Source: an uncultured Eubacteriales bacterium
Lineage (GTDB): Bacteria; Bacillota; Clostridia; Christensenellales; Aristaeellaceae
Direction: 5' to 3'
Assembly (NCBI GenBank): GCA_944353735.1
Contig: CALVPU010000187.1
Span: 1-17,123, forward strand
Length of the DNA: 17,123 nt
Position 1 is the stretch's first letter. The number at the start of each line of letters is the position of its first letter. The translations under genes were made by a program, and so were the position numbers. The notes beneath the pieces were generated by a model. The model was not told the origin of the DNA and did not search any database. It was given only the letters and a program-made list of their open reading frames with translations. This document shows positions 7,134 to 15,300 of this stretch, in pieces.

Positions 7134-7163
7134 GGCGGCGCGTTCCCTTGCGGGCGCGCCGCC
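7134..7163 (+). other. GC-rich hairpin between two co-oriented genes
   Basis: GGCGGCGCG at 7134-7142 pairs perfectly with CGCGCCGCC at 7155-7163 around a 12-base loop. It begins 6 bases after the upstream stop and has no T-run after it, so it is more likely an mRNA stabiliser or attenuator than a full terminator. The next ribosome binding site (AAAGGAGG, 7174-7180) follows. Confidence 0.45.
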
Positions 7164-7189
7164 TTGCCGCATAAAGGAGGAATGGGAGC

Positions 7190-7624
7190 ATGCTCTACGC
7201 GCTGTTTCACGACAACGTCGTCGACGTGGACGGTCGGCCCGTGGAGGTCGACGCCAAGCTGATCGGTCACTATTCCTCGCTGGAGAAGGCGCGGAGCGCC
7301 CGTGCGCGCGCCTGCCGTCGACCGGGATTTGGCGCGTTTGCCCGCGGCTTTCGCATCGAGCTGGTCGAGTGTATGGATGGCTGCAATGGAGAACCCGAGC
7401 GGACGGCGGTCGTCTATCGCAATTATCTGTCGCGCATCGACCGGGATGCGTGTGTCGAGTGCTGGTTTTCCGGCTATTTTCTGTCTGCTGCCGCGGCGGA
7501 GCGGGCGCTTGCGGCGCTTCGCATGCTGCCGCGCTTTTCCAGTTGCTCCGAGGACCTTGCGACCGAACGGATCGTGGTCGACGCGGATCAGTGGACGGAG
7601 GGTTTTGTGACCGATCGAAGTTGA
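7190..7624 (+). CDS. Small DUF7336-like protein with apparent internal duplication
   Basis: The 144-residue cytoplasmic protein resembles the small DUF7336 family, whose members pair an IGxYSSxxKA segment with a PGF segment and end in a WTEGF motif; the family's function is unknown. Here IGHYSSLEKA is at residues 25-34, RRPGFGAFARGF at 43-54, and DQWTEGF at 133-139. A second copy of the pattern occupies residues 72-143: SGYFLSAAAAERA, LPRFSS and TERIVV mirror the first half, and only this copy keeps WTEGF. The usual member I recall is about half this length. ATG at 7190 has AAAGGAGG upstream with 9-base spacing; an ATG at 7181 opens a different frame. It probably shares the promoter at 6110. 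The insertion element begins 70 bases after its stop. Confidence 0.75.
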   Translation: MLYALFHDNVVDVDGRPVEVDAKLIGHYSSLEKARSARARACRRPGFGAFARGFRIELVECMDGCNGEPERTAVVYRNYLSRIDRDACVECWFSGYFLSAAAAERALAALRMLPRFSSCSEDLATERIVVDADQWTEGFVTDRS

Positions 7625-7672
7625 GCGTCCCGGTCAATCGGACAAGGCCGCGCCATAGGAGCGAGGTCAGGA

Positions 7673-7689
7673 TGTTGACAAAGTCAACA
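7673..7689. repeat. Perfect short palindrome next to the insertion element
   Basis: TGTTGAC (7673-7679) and GTCAACA (7683-7689) flank AAA. It lies 6 bases before the left end of the insertion element. It could be a binding site or a hairpin that served as the insertion target. No T-run follows, so it is not a terminator. Confidence 0.45.
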
Positions 7690-7694
7690 GGCTG

Positions 7695-7713
7695 TCAGCC
7701 CCTTGACACCCCC
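7695..7713 (+). repeat. Left terminal inverted repeat of the element
   Basis: TCAGCCCCTTGACACCCCC. It matches the complement of 8136-8155 with one mismatch and one single-base gap. Confidence 0.65.
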
Positions 7714-7814
7714 AGTCAATGGTCATTTTTTATCACAGCCCAAAAACCAAAAGGAAAAAGCGGCCTTCATGTCGAATATAAATACATCAACACATCCAGA
7801 AAGGAAATCAGGCG

Positions 7815-7937
7815 GTGAAGGAAATACTCAAGCATCGGCGTCAGAAGTAGCAGCAAATGGAGCTGGTGATCATGGAACAGATGGCGCCGGAGGATCACCT
7901 TCTGCGGAGGGTGGACCGTGCGGTGGACTTCAGTTTC
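7815..7937 (+). pseudogene. IS1182-family transposase, N-terminal remnant
   Basis: From GTG at 7815 (AAAGGAAA upstream) the frame reads VKEILKHRRQK, a TAG stop at 7848-7850, then QQMELVIMEQMAPEDHLLRR and VDRAVDFSF. The MELVxxEQxxPEDHLLRxVDxAVDFxF pattern is the conserved N terminus of IS1182-type DDE transposases. Homology ends at about 7937; the frame then runs through unrelated sequence to TGA at 7971. The DDE catalytic core is entirely absent. The fragment is thus disabled twice, by the nonsense codon and by a large deletion. Confidence 0.75.
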
Positions 7938-8024
7938 TTGGGATACGGAACATGCGGGAACAGTGTTTCTTGACGACAGCGGTGAGGAAACTTTTCCGCC
8001 GGCAAAGTTTGTTCCGGAGGGATT

Positions 8025-8055
8025 GATTTTGCCGATTTGGAAAATCGGCAAAATC
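8025..8055. repeat. Perfect 14-bp inverted repeat inside the element
   Basis: GATTTTGCCGATTT (8025-8038) and AAATCGGCAAAATC (8042-8055) are exact complements around GGA. As RNA it would form a very stable hairpin on either strand. It lies in the part of the element with no recognised coding sequence. Confidence 0.8.
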
Positions 8056-8110
8056 ACCTCAGAACATCAAGCGGCTGGTGGCCTCTTTGCTCCACGTCCT
8101 TATATATCTT

Positions 8111-8140
8111 CCCCCTGCGTTTGTGTGTGAACGCAGGGGG
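8111..8140. repeat. Hairpin at the right end of the element
   Basis: CCCCCTGCGTT (8111-8121) pairs with AACGCAGGGGG (8130-8140) around TGTGTGTG. The right arm runs into the right terminal repeat, sharing GGGGG at 8136-8140. There is no T-run on either side. Confidence 0.75.
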
Positions 8141-8155
8141 TGTCAGGGGGGCTGA
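8136..8155 (-). repeat. Right terminal inverted repeat of the element
   Basis: GGGGGTGTCAGGGGGGCTGA on the plus strand. It is the complement of the left repeat at 7695-7713 with one mismatch and one gap. Its last bases touch the left arm of the terminator hairpin that starts at 8154. Confidence 0.65.
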
Positions 8156-8188
8156 GGTCTGCGAACCATCGTTCGCAGACCTCTTTTT
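8154..8188 (+). terminator. Strong intrinsic terminator
   Basis: GAGGTCTGCGAA (8154-8165) pairs perfectly with TTCGCAGACCTC (8172-8183) around CCATCG and is followed by TTTTT (8184-8188). The T-run is on the plus strand, so it ends transcripts from the 6110 promoter through the small gene and the element. On the minus strand it directly follows the EIIC-like stop but has no T-run there. Confidence 0.85.
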
Positions 8189-8191
8189 GCC

Positions 8192-9229
8192 TCACAGGTC
8201 CAGCTTCATGTCGCCGAAGCGAATCCAGTTCTTCCTGCGCATCAGCTCCGAGAACAGCAGCGACAGCGCCGCCGGCAGGATAAAGTGCAGCACGACGATC
8301 TTCATCAGCGCGCCGCGCTCGCCGCCCATCAGCGCCCAAGTGCCGAACTGACCGACCAGCCCGGAGGTGCCCATGCCCGCCGCGGAACCGGCGTTCTTCA
8401 TCTGGAAGATCGTCGTCGCGAGCGGACCGATGATCGCCGACGCCAGCGTCGGCGGGATGAGGATCGCCGGCGCCTTGAGAATGTTGCCGACCTGCAGCAT
8501 CGACGTGCCCAATCCCTGCGCGATCAGGCCGGAAACGCCGTTTTCGCGGAAGCTCGACACGGCAAAGCCCACCATCTGCGCGCAGCAGCCGACCGTCGCC
8601 GCGCCCGCCGCCAGCTGCAGGCCCATGCCCATCGCCTCGCCCTCCGGCACGGTGAACACCATCGCCGCCAGCGCCGCGGATGAGATCGGCGCGGTCAGCG
8701 CCAATCCGAACACGACCGACACGATGATGCCCATCGGCACTGGCTGCATCGCCGTGGCGTACTCGAGAAAGCGCTGCAGCGCAGCGATGCCGGCATTGAT
8801 GCCGCCGGCGGTCAGGTCGGTTATCAGTCCGCCGGCAACGATGACGACCGTGGGCACGACGATGATGTCCACCTTCGTCTTACCAGCGACCAGCCCGCCC
8901 AGCTCCGCGCCGATCACCGCCGCGAGGTACGCGCCCACGGGGCCGCTCATCTGATAGCCGAACGCGCCCGCTGCGGCGCAGGAAAAGACCGCCAGCGGCT
9001 TGACCTTCAGTCCATAGCCGATCGCCACGCCGATCGCCGCGCCGACCACCGGCGACGACGCCGATAGCACCTCGCAATACGGCGCAAGGAAGGTCAAAAA
9101 CGAAATCTGCGCCAGTTGCGACAGGATCAGCCCGATGATCAGCGACGCGAACAGTCCCATGCCCATCGCCGAAAGCGCGTCGATGATGTAGCGCCGGTAG
9201 GCGCGCTTCAGCCATTGTTTGACCTTCAT
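8192..9229 (-). CDS. PTS EIIC-like membrane protein (PF13303 type)
   Basis: The 345-residue product is a polytopic membrane protein resembling the EIIC_2 group (PF13303), annotated as a PTS sugar transporter IIC component though usually found without EIIA or EIIB. It starts MKVKQWLKRAYRRYIIDALSA, the typical basic amphipathic entry, followed by Gly/Ala-rich helices (GLFASLIIGLILSQL, GAAIGVAIGYGL, GAFGYQMSGPVGAYLAAVIG and others, roughly eight to ten). The C terminus FSELMRRKNWIRFGD is also family-like. No phosphorylatable EIIB cysteine or EIIA histidine domain is present, so substrate and energy coupling are unknown. ATG at 9229 is chosen for GGAGGAG 6 bases upstream; an upstream extension to 9292 lacks a site and reads low-complexity sequence. 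It lies 80 bases downstream of the giant glucan synthase gene on the same strand. Confidence 0.85.
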   Translation of the reverse strand: MKVKQWLKRAYRRYIIDALSAMGMGLFASLIIGLILSQLAQISFLTFLAPYCEVLSASSPVVGAAIGVAIGYGLKVKPLAVFSCAAAGAFGYQMSGPVGAYLAAVIGAELGGLVAGKTKVDIIVVPTVVIVAGGLITDLTAGGINAGIAALQRFLEYATAMQPVPMGIIVSVVFGLALTAPISSAALAAMVFTVPEGEAMGMGLQLAAGAATVGCCAQMVGFAVSSFRENGVSGLIAQGLGTSMLQVGNILKAPAILIPPTLASAIIGPLATTIFQMKNAGSAAGMGTSGLVGQFGTWALMGGERGALMKIVVLHFILPAALSLLFSELMRRKNWIRFGDMKLDL

Positions 9230-9247
9230 ACAGCTCTCCTCCGTGTT

Positions 9248-9290
9248 CCGCGCGAGCGCGGCGGGCGGCGCGCCCATGGAACCGCCGCCC
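9248..9290 (-). other. GC-rich hairpins in the leader of the EIIC-like gene
   Basis: CGCCGCCC/GGGCGGCG (9283-9290 with 9263-9270) forms a hairpin with a 12-base loop, and CCGCGC/GCGCGG (9248-9261) a second tight one, both between the synthase stop and the EIIC-like start. No T-run follows on the minus strand, so they need not terminate the giant transcript but could lower readthrough or shield the mRNA end. Confidence 0.4.
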
Positions 9291-9303
9291 ATGATTTTTC
9301 GAT

Positions 9304-9332
9304 ATTATATCACCGCCGCTCCGCCCGTGAAT
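9304..9332 (-). promoter_or_regulatory. Possible internal promoter for the EIIC-like gene
   Basis: On the minus strand a perfect TATAAT (9304-9309) sits immediately after the synthase stop codon. The matching -35 at 17-base spacing is ATTCAC (9327-9332), which is weak. It would allow some expression of the EIIC-like gene apart from the giant gene. Confidence 0.4.
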
Positions 9333-12300
9333 TATGCACACATTTTATTTCTGTTGCGATTTGAATTTCCGGCGCGCGCGGCGGGAATACCGCCTCGTGT
9401 TCGCGCCCGTCGTCGCGCATCTCGATCCACGCATCGCCCATCTCCTGCCCGTCCAGCGCGACCGTGCGCGCCTCTGCGCGGCAGACGAGCCGGTAGCGCG
9501 CCGCGCCGAAGCGCACCGTGACCGAAGCCTCGCGCCACCTGCCCAACAGCGCCGCCATCCGCACGCGGTCGCCGCGCCGCTCAAAGCCCAGCATCGCCAG
9601 TATGCAGCGGTAGAGCCACGCCGCCGAACCAGTGTACCACGTCCAACCGCCGCGTCCGGCATGCACGCCGTCGCAGATATCCGCTGCCACGACATACGGT
9701 TCCACGCGGTAGCGCGCGGCGGCTTCGGGCGTCGCGGCGTGATTGGGCGGCAGCAGCATCTCCAGCGCGCGATGCGCGCGCTCCGCGTCGCCCATGCGAA
9801 TGAGCGCCAGCAGAAGCCAGCAGGCGGCGTGGGTATACTGGGCGCCGTTCTCGCGCACGCCCTCCGGATAGCCGCGGATATAGCCGGGATCCATGCCGTC
9901 GGGCGGAAAGGGCGGCGCGAGCAGGCGGATGATGCCGGCGCGCTCGTCCACGAGCTGCCGCCACGCCGCGTCTATTGCCTGCGCGCAGCGCGACGGATCC
10001 AGTCCCGCCAGCACCGCCCACGCCTGTGAGATCGCGTCGATGCGGCACGCCGGGCTCTCGCGCCCGCCGAGCGCCGCGCCGGAATCCGCGTATGCGCGCA
10101 GGTACCACTCGCCGTCCCAGCCGTGCGCCTCCACCGCCGCCATCATGCGGTCGGCAAGCGCCGTCAGCCATGCGGCGTCCGACTCGTCCGGCGCAATCTC
10201 GGCGTAGGATTCGGCGCAGGCGATCAGGAATTCGCTCAGCCATACGCTCTCGCCGCGTCCCTGCGCGCCGACGCGATTCATGCCGTCGTTCCAGTCGCCG
10301 CCGCCCATCAGCGCAAGCCCGTGCGCACCCGACTGCGCGGCGCGGCGAAAGGCGCGCATGCAGTGGTCGTGCAGCGTGCCCTCCGCTTCGCCGGGCTGCA
10401 TCTCGGCAAAGAGGTCCTCCCGCCCCTGCGGGATCTCCACGTTCCTCAGGTAACGCGCCTTCTCGCTGAGCACGGCGCGGTCGCCCGTCCAGCGCACGTA
10501 TTCCGCCGTCACGAATGGCAGAAAGAGCACGTCGTCGCGAATGCACGTGCGCACGCCGAGAAACGGATCGTGCCACCAGTGCATGGCGTCGCCGCTCTCA
10601 AACTGGCGCGCCGCGCAGTAGAGCAGGTGGGCGCGCACCCGCTGTGGGTCGAACGGCAGCAGCGCCAGCATGTCCTGCAGCTGGTCGCGGAAGCCGTACG
10701 CGCCGCCCGGCTGGTACAGTCCGGTGCGCCCGAACACGCGGCTCGCCAGCACCTGATGCAGCAGCCAGCCGTTCGCCATGCGGTTGACCGCGGCGTCGGG
10801 CGTCTCGACGGCGACGCGGTCGCGCAGGTCGTTCCACGCAGCGATCGCCGGCGCGCGCGCGACCGGATAGTCCGGATGCGCGCAGAAGGCGCGCACGCGC
10901 GCCGCCGCGTCCTCCTCGCTGTCCGCGCAGCCGAGCGCCCAGTCCACGCGCAGCGGTGCGTCCGATTGAAGCCGGACAGGCACCTCGACCACCCAGCCGC
11001 CAACACGGTTGATGGGTTCGGCAATGCCCTCCGGCGCGGACAGTGAACCGCGCCCGAGGAACGCGCTGCGGCTGCCGCCCGCCGCGGCGTGCGCGCTGGC
11101 GGCGGCAAAGTAACCCGTGCCATCCGCCGCGCCCGCAGCCATGCAGGCACCGCCACGGCTCCACGTGCGCAGCCACGCGGCGTCGCGCGCGTCGGCACCC
11201 ATCAGCCAGTCGACAAATCCCACCATCCGATATGCTCCGCCTTCGGGCGCGCGCACCGTGGCGCGCAGCCGCAGCTCGGGCGCATCGTGCCGCACGCACA
11301 GCGCAACCTCGCCGGAAAGGCGCTCCGCCTCAAAGCGGTAGACCGTCTCCGCGGCGGAATAGATCGCCCGAAAGGGCACGCGCGGGGCAGCGCCCGGCAT
11401 CAGCGGCACAAACGCGCCATCCGCCTCGCGCACGAGATAGAGCATCAGCCCCCAGCCCTCGCGCAGCGCATCGTTGAGAAACGGCGTCAGCCTGCCGCTG
11501 CGGCTGTTGGCAGACCAGAAAAAGCCGCCGCCGCGCTCGGTGAGCAGCGCGCCAAAGCGCTCGTTGGCCATCAGATTCGCCCACGGCGCGGGCGTGGGTT
11601 GGGAACTGCGCACGTCGATGGCGTAGCGGTCGTCGGCGAGAAACGCGCCATATCCGTTGCCGCCCTGAATCGGCGCGAGGCGGTTTTCGCCCAGCGGCAG
11701 CGGAACCGGTGAGCGCGCGGGCACGTCGAGCGCGCGCAGCGCCTGCCGCAGCTGCGCGGTGAGATCCGCGCCCGCCTCGAGTTCCACAAACGCCGCCCGG
11801 CGCAGCGCAGCGCGCTGCGCTGCGGTCAACGACCGCCCTTCGGGCAGGTGCACGCCGCCGAGCACGCCGCGCAGCTCGTTGAGATGGCTGTACGCCACCG
11901 CGTCGGACAGCGCGTCGCGCACGGGCTGGTCGTAATCGTTGCCGTGCTCGTTGACGAGCACCAGATCGGCCCGCAGCCCGACGGCGCGGTAGAACTCGTG
12001 GGCTCGGATCGCCGCGCGCACGCCGGCAAGGTCCTCGCGGCGGCGCACGTGCACGAGCATCAGCGGCAGGTCGCCGGAAATGCCCAGCGACCACAGGTCG
12101 CTGCGGCGGCACGGCGCGCCTTCGCGCGCGCGGGACTCCGCGGCGGCGATCCGCGCGTCAAACGCCAGCGCTGCCAAGCGGTCGAGCAGGGCATAGTCCC
12201 GCGAGGCGATGCCGAGGAAGTCGAGCATCGCCCGCGACTGAGTGGCTGCAAGCTGCAGGGCACGTTCCGCCGCGCTCTCGGCGAAGTTGCGCTCGATCCA

Positions 12301-15300
12301 GCCGCGAATTCCATCTTCGTCCACCAGCCCAAATGCGAAGTGCAGCGTCCGGCGCTCGCCGGCGCCGAGCGTCAGTTCCGTCTGCAGCGCCGAGCAGGGA
12401 TTGAGCACGGCGCCGACGGTATCGTCCATCTCCCAGTGAATGCCGTCAGGGCGCTGTGTCGAACCCGTGCGCCCGACGAGCTTTTCATAATCGGTCTGGC
12501 AGGCGATGCTGCCGGGCGTGGAGATCAGATGCACCGCGGCGCGGCGGCGCTCTTCCGGCGCGCGCGGGCGGCTCTTCAGCGCCACCGCACACTGCGCGGC
12601 GCGCTCGCTGACGATAAACAGCTGCCGAAACGCCGGATGCGAGAGCACTTCCGCCTCGGTACCCAGCGCGATGGGCACGCAGTCCGCCACGCGGACCGTC
12701 TCTGCGCCGGCGCCGCCGTTGACGATCGTCACGCGCTTGATCAGCGCGCCGTCTTCCGGCGAGACACACAGCGCCATCTCGCAGTGCAGTGGTCCGAGCG
12801 CACAGCGCATCGACGCGGCGCCCGGCGCGTAGCGCACCTGGTCCTGTCCAATCACGGCGCATTCACCGGTGCGCTCGCGCCGGACATGCACGCAGGCGCC
12901 GTCGGCGCGGTTGAGAAAGTCGCCGGCAAAGCGCGTGGCGAGCAGGCCGTCGCGGCAGTAGTGCACCGCGCCGTCGGCGGTCACCAGTGCGCACGCGCCC
13001 GCACCGCCGAGCAGGTGGGCGTCCACCAGACGCGCTTCGGGGCGCGCCACGCGCCCATCGCGCCGCGGTTCCTCCCGGCGAGAGACCGGACGCGCGAATC
13101 CGGCGCGGCGGCGCAGCTTCAGCGCCGCGATCGACCGCTCCTCCAGCAGCAGCGACAGCGCGCGCACCTCGGGGATGCGCCGGAAGGCGCGGCACAGCGC
13201 GTCGTCCGCCAGCGCGTTGCACAGCGCGCACAGCGCCATGCCCTGATGATGCGCCATGTAGCTGCGCACCACCGCCGGCGCGCCGGTCTCGCCAAAGCGC
13301 AGGTAGTCCGCCGCCTCGTACAGGCCGTACTCGCCGCGCCAGCCCGCCGCCTGCATGGCGCGTACATTCTCCGCCACCGCATCCGGTTCGGCGAACAGCG
13401 CCAGCAGCGACGCGTACGGCGCGACCACGTCGTCACGCACGCCGCCGCCCAGCGACAGCTCGCGCAGGCCGAACGCCCGGTACTGGTAGTTCAGATGCAG
13501 GTCAAAGGCGAAGTAGCCCGACTCAGACACGCCCCACGGGCGCTGCCTGCGCTGGCCCAGCGCGCGCTGCGCGGCGATGGCGGCGCGCGCGGACGTTCCC
13601 AGCAGCGCGTTCGATGGCGCGCGCAGGAACAATTCCGGCATCAGGTATTCAAACATCGTGCCGCTCCACGACGCCAGCGCCGCGCCGTCCGGCGTCGATA
13701 CTGCCGCGCGCGACAGCTTCGCCCAGTGGCGCATTGGCGCGCCGCCGAGCGCCATCGCCACATAGCTCAGGATGCGCGCTTCGGAAGCGAGCAGGTCGTA
13801 GTGCGCGCCGCTCGGGCATCCGCGCTCGGCGTCCACGCCGATGCGGAACAGGTCGCGCTCGTCATCGTAGAGCGCGGCGAAGTCCATCCCGCGCGCCAGC
13901 GCGCGCATGCGCTCCGCCAGCGCGCGATCGCCGTCGGCGGCGAATTCGGCGCACAGCATCAGCGCCGCCGCCAGATTGCCGCTGTCGACGGAGGAGACGT
14001 AGCGCGGGCGCAGCGGGCAGAGCGACTGCGTGTCATACCAGTTGTAGAGATGACCGCGCCACTTCTCCATCCGCTCCAGCACGCTCACCGTGTCCGCCAT
14101 GCGCGCCCGTGCCGCGTCGCCGGAGAGAAAGCCCAGCGCCTGCGCGGCGGCGCAGCTCATCAGGTAGAGCCCGACGTTCGTCGGCGAGGTCCGGCGCGCC
14201 GCGCCCACGGGCGGATCGGCCTGCACGTTGTCCGGCGGAAGGAAGTTCCCTTCGGCGCCGACGTGGTCCTCAAAGAAGCGCCAGATGTCGCGCGCCAGCC
14301 CGCTGAGCAGCGCTCGGTCCGCCTCGCCGACCGGCGCGGTGTCCTCGCGCGTCTCCTGTTCGAGGTCACGAACCCACTCGACGCCCACGGCGAACATCGC
14401 CGCCAGCGCCGCCGAGGCGATCGCCCAGCGCGGCGACAGCAGTCCGGGAAGCAACAGGATCGCCGCGACGCGGCCGGAATGCATGCGCTCCTCCGCGCCG
14501 CGCTCGGCGTCGGCGGAGGTCACCCAGTCGAGCAGGTGTCTGCCGGTGAACGCCAGCCGCCAGAGCGTGCGCAGCACCGCGTCGGCAGCGCACGCGGCGG
14601 TCGCCGGCAGCACCGCCAGCTCAACCGTCGCCCGCCGCCACGGATGACCGCCGCGCGGGTAGAGCAGCGGCGTCCAGTACGCAAACAGCATCGCCGCGAA
14701 CAGCGCCGCTTCAGAGCCAAACCACACCGCCTGAATCAGCAGCGCCAGCAACGCCGGCGCGCGCAGGCTGCGCAGCAGGTTGTCCAACAGGCGCACGCGC
14801 GCCGCCGCGCCAAGTCTGCGCCCGTCGGGCGGATAGCGCCGCGCGCTGAACAGCAGCGGCAGCAGCTGCCAGTCGCCGCGCATCCAGCGGTTCAGCCGGC
14901 GCAGCTCGCTGCGCAGCGAGGTGGGATAGCCGTCGTAAAAGCGCACGTCGCTGACCAGCGCCGCCCCCGCCAGCGTGCCCTCGATCAGGTCGTGGCTGAG
15001 GATGCGCCCTTCGGGCAGCGCGCCGTCGAGCGCGGCGGCAAACGCGCGCACGTCGTACAGCCCCTTGCCGCCAAAGATGCCCGTGCCGGTGACGTCCTGC
15101 CAGAAATTGGACACGGACGTCGGATAGGTATTCAGCCCGCCGTTCCCGACGAACAGCCGCACAAAGCCGTTCACGCAGGCGGACGCCGCCATCTCCATCT
15201 GCGGCTGCAGCACGGCGTAGCCTCTGCGCGCGCCATGCGCCATGCGCGGCGCGTTGAGCGGGTGCGCCATCGCGCCGATCAGGCGGCGAAGCTCGCCGGG

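Larger units (their letters stand above)
7695..8155 (+). mobile_element. Internally deleted IS1182-like element (MITE-like, about 461 bp)
   Basis: The element is bounded by near-identical inverted repeats: TCAGCCCCTTGACACCCCC at 7695-7713 and, read from the other strand, TCAGCCCCCCTGACACCCCC at 8136-8155. Inside the left end, after about 100 bases of AT-rich leader, lies the 5' end of an IS1182-type transposase gene (7815-7937), broken by a TAG codon and then cut off. The remaining 200 bases to the right end hold no recognised transposase sequence. A full IS of this type is usually 1.5-2 kb, so most of the gene is missing. With both ends kept it might still be mobilised by a transposase supplied elsewhere in the genome. 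The AT content contrasts with the host DNA. No clear target-site duplication is visible. Confidence 0.65.

Noticed and set aside
7767..8057. 96-codon minus-strand frame across the deleted IS
   Set aside because: It lies antisense to the transposase remnant, has no ribosome binding site and runs through the perfect inverted repeat.
7691..8161. GGCTG and GGTCTG flanking the element as a target-site duplication
   Set aside because: The two words are not identical and too short to be convincing.
9263..9299. Plus-strand hairpin followed by TTTTT read as a terminator
   Set aside because: There is no plus-strand gene upstream for it to serve; the same hairpin is better described in the leader of the minus-strand EIIC-like gene.
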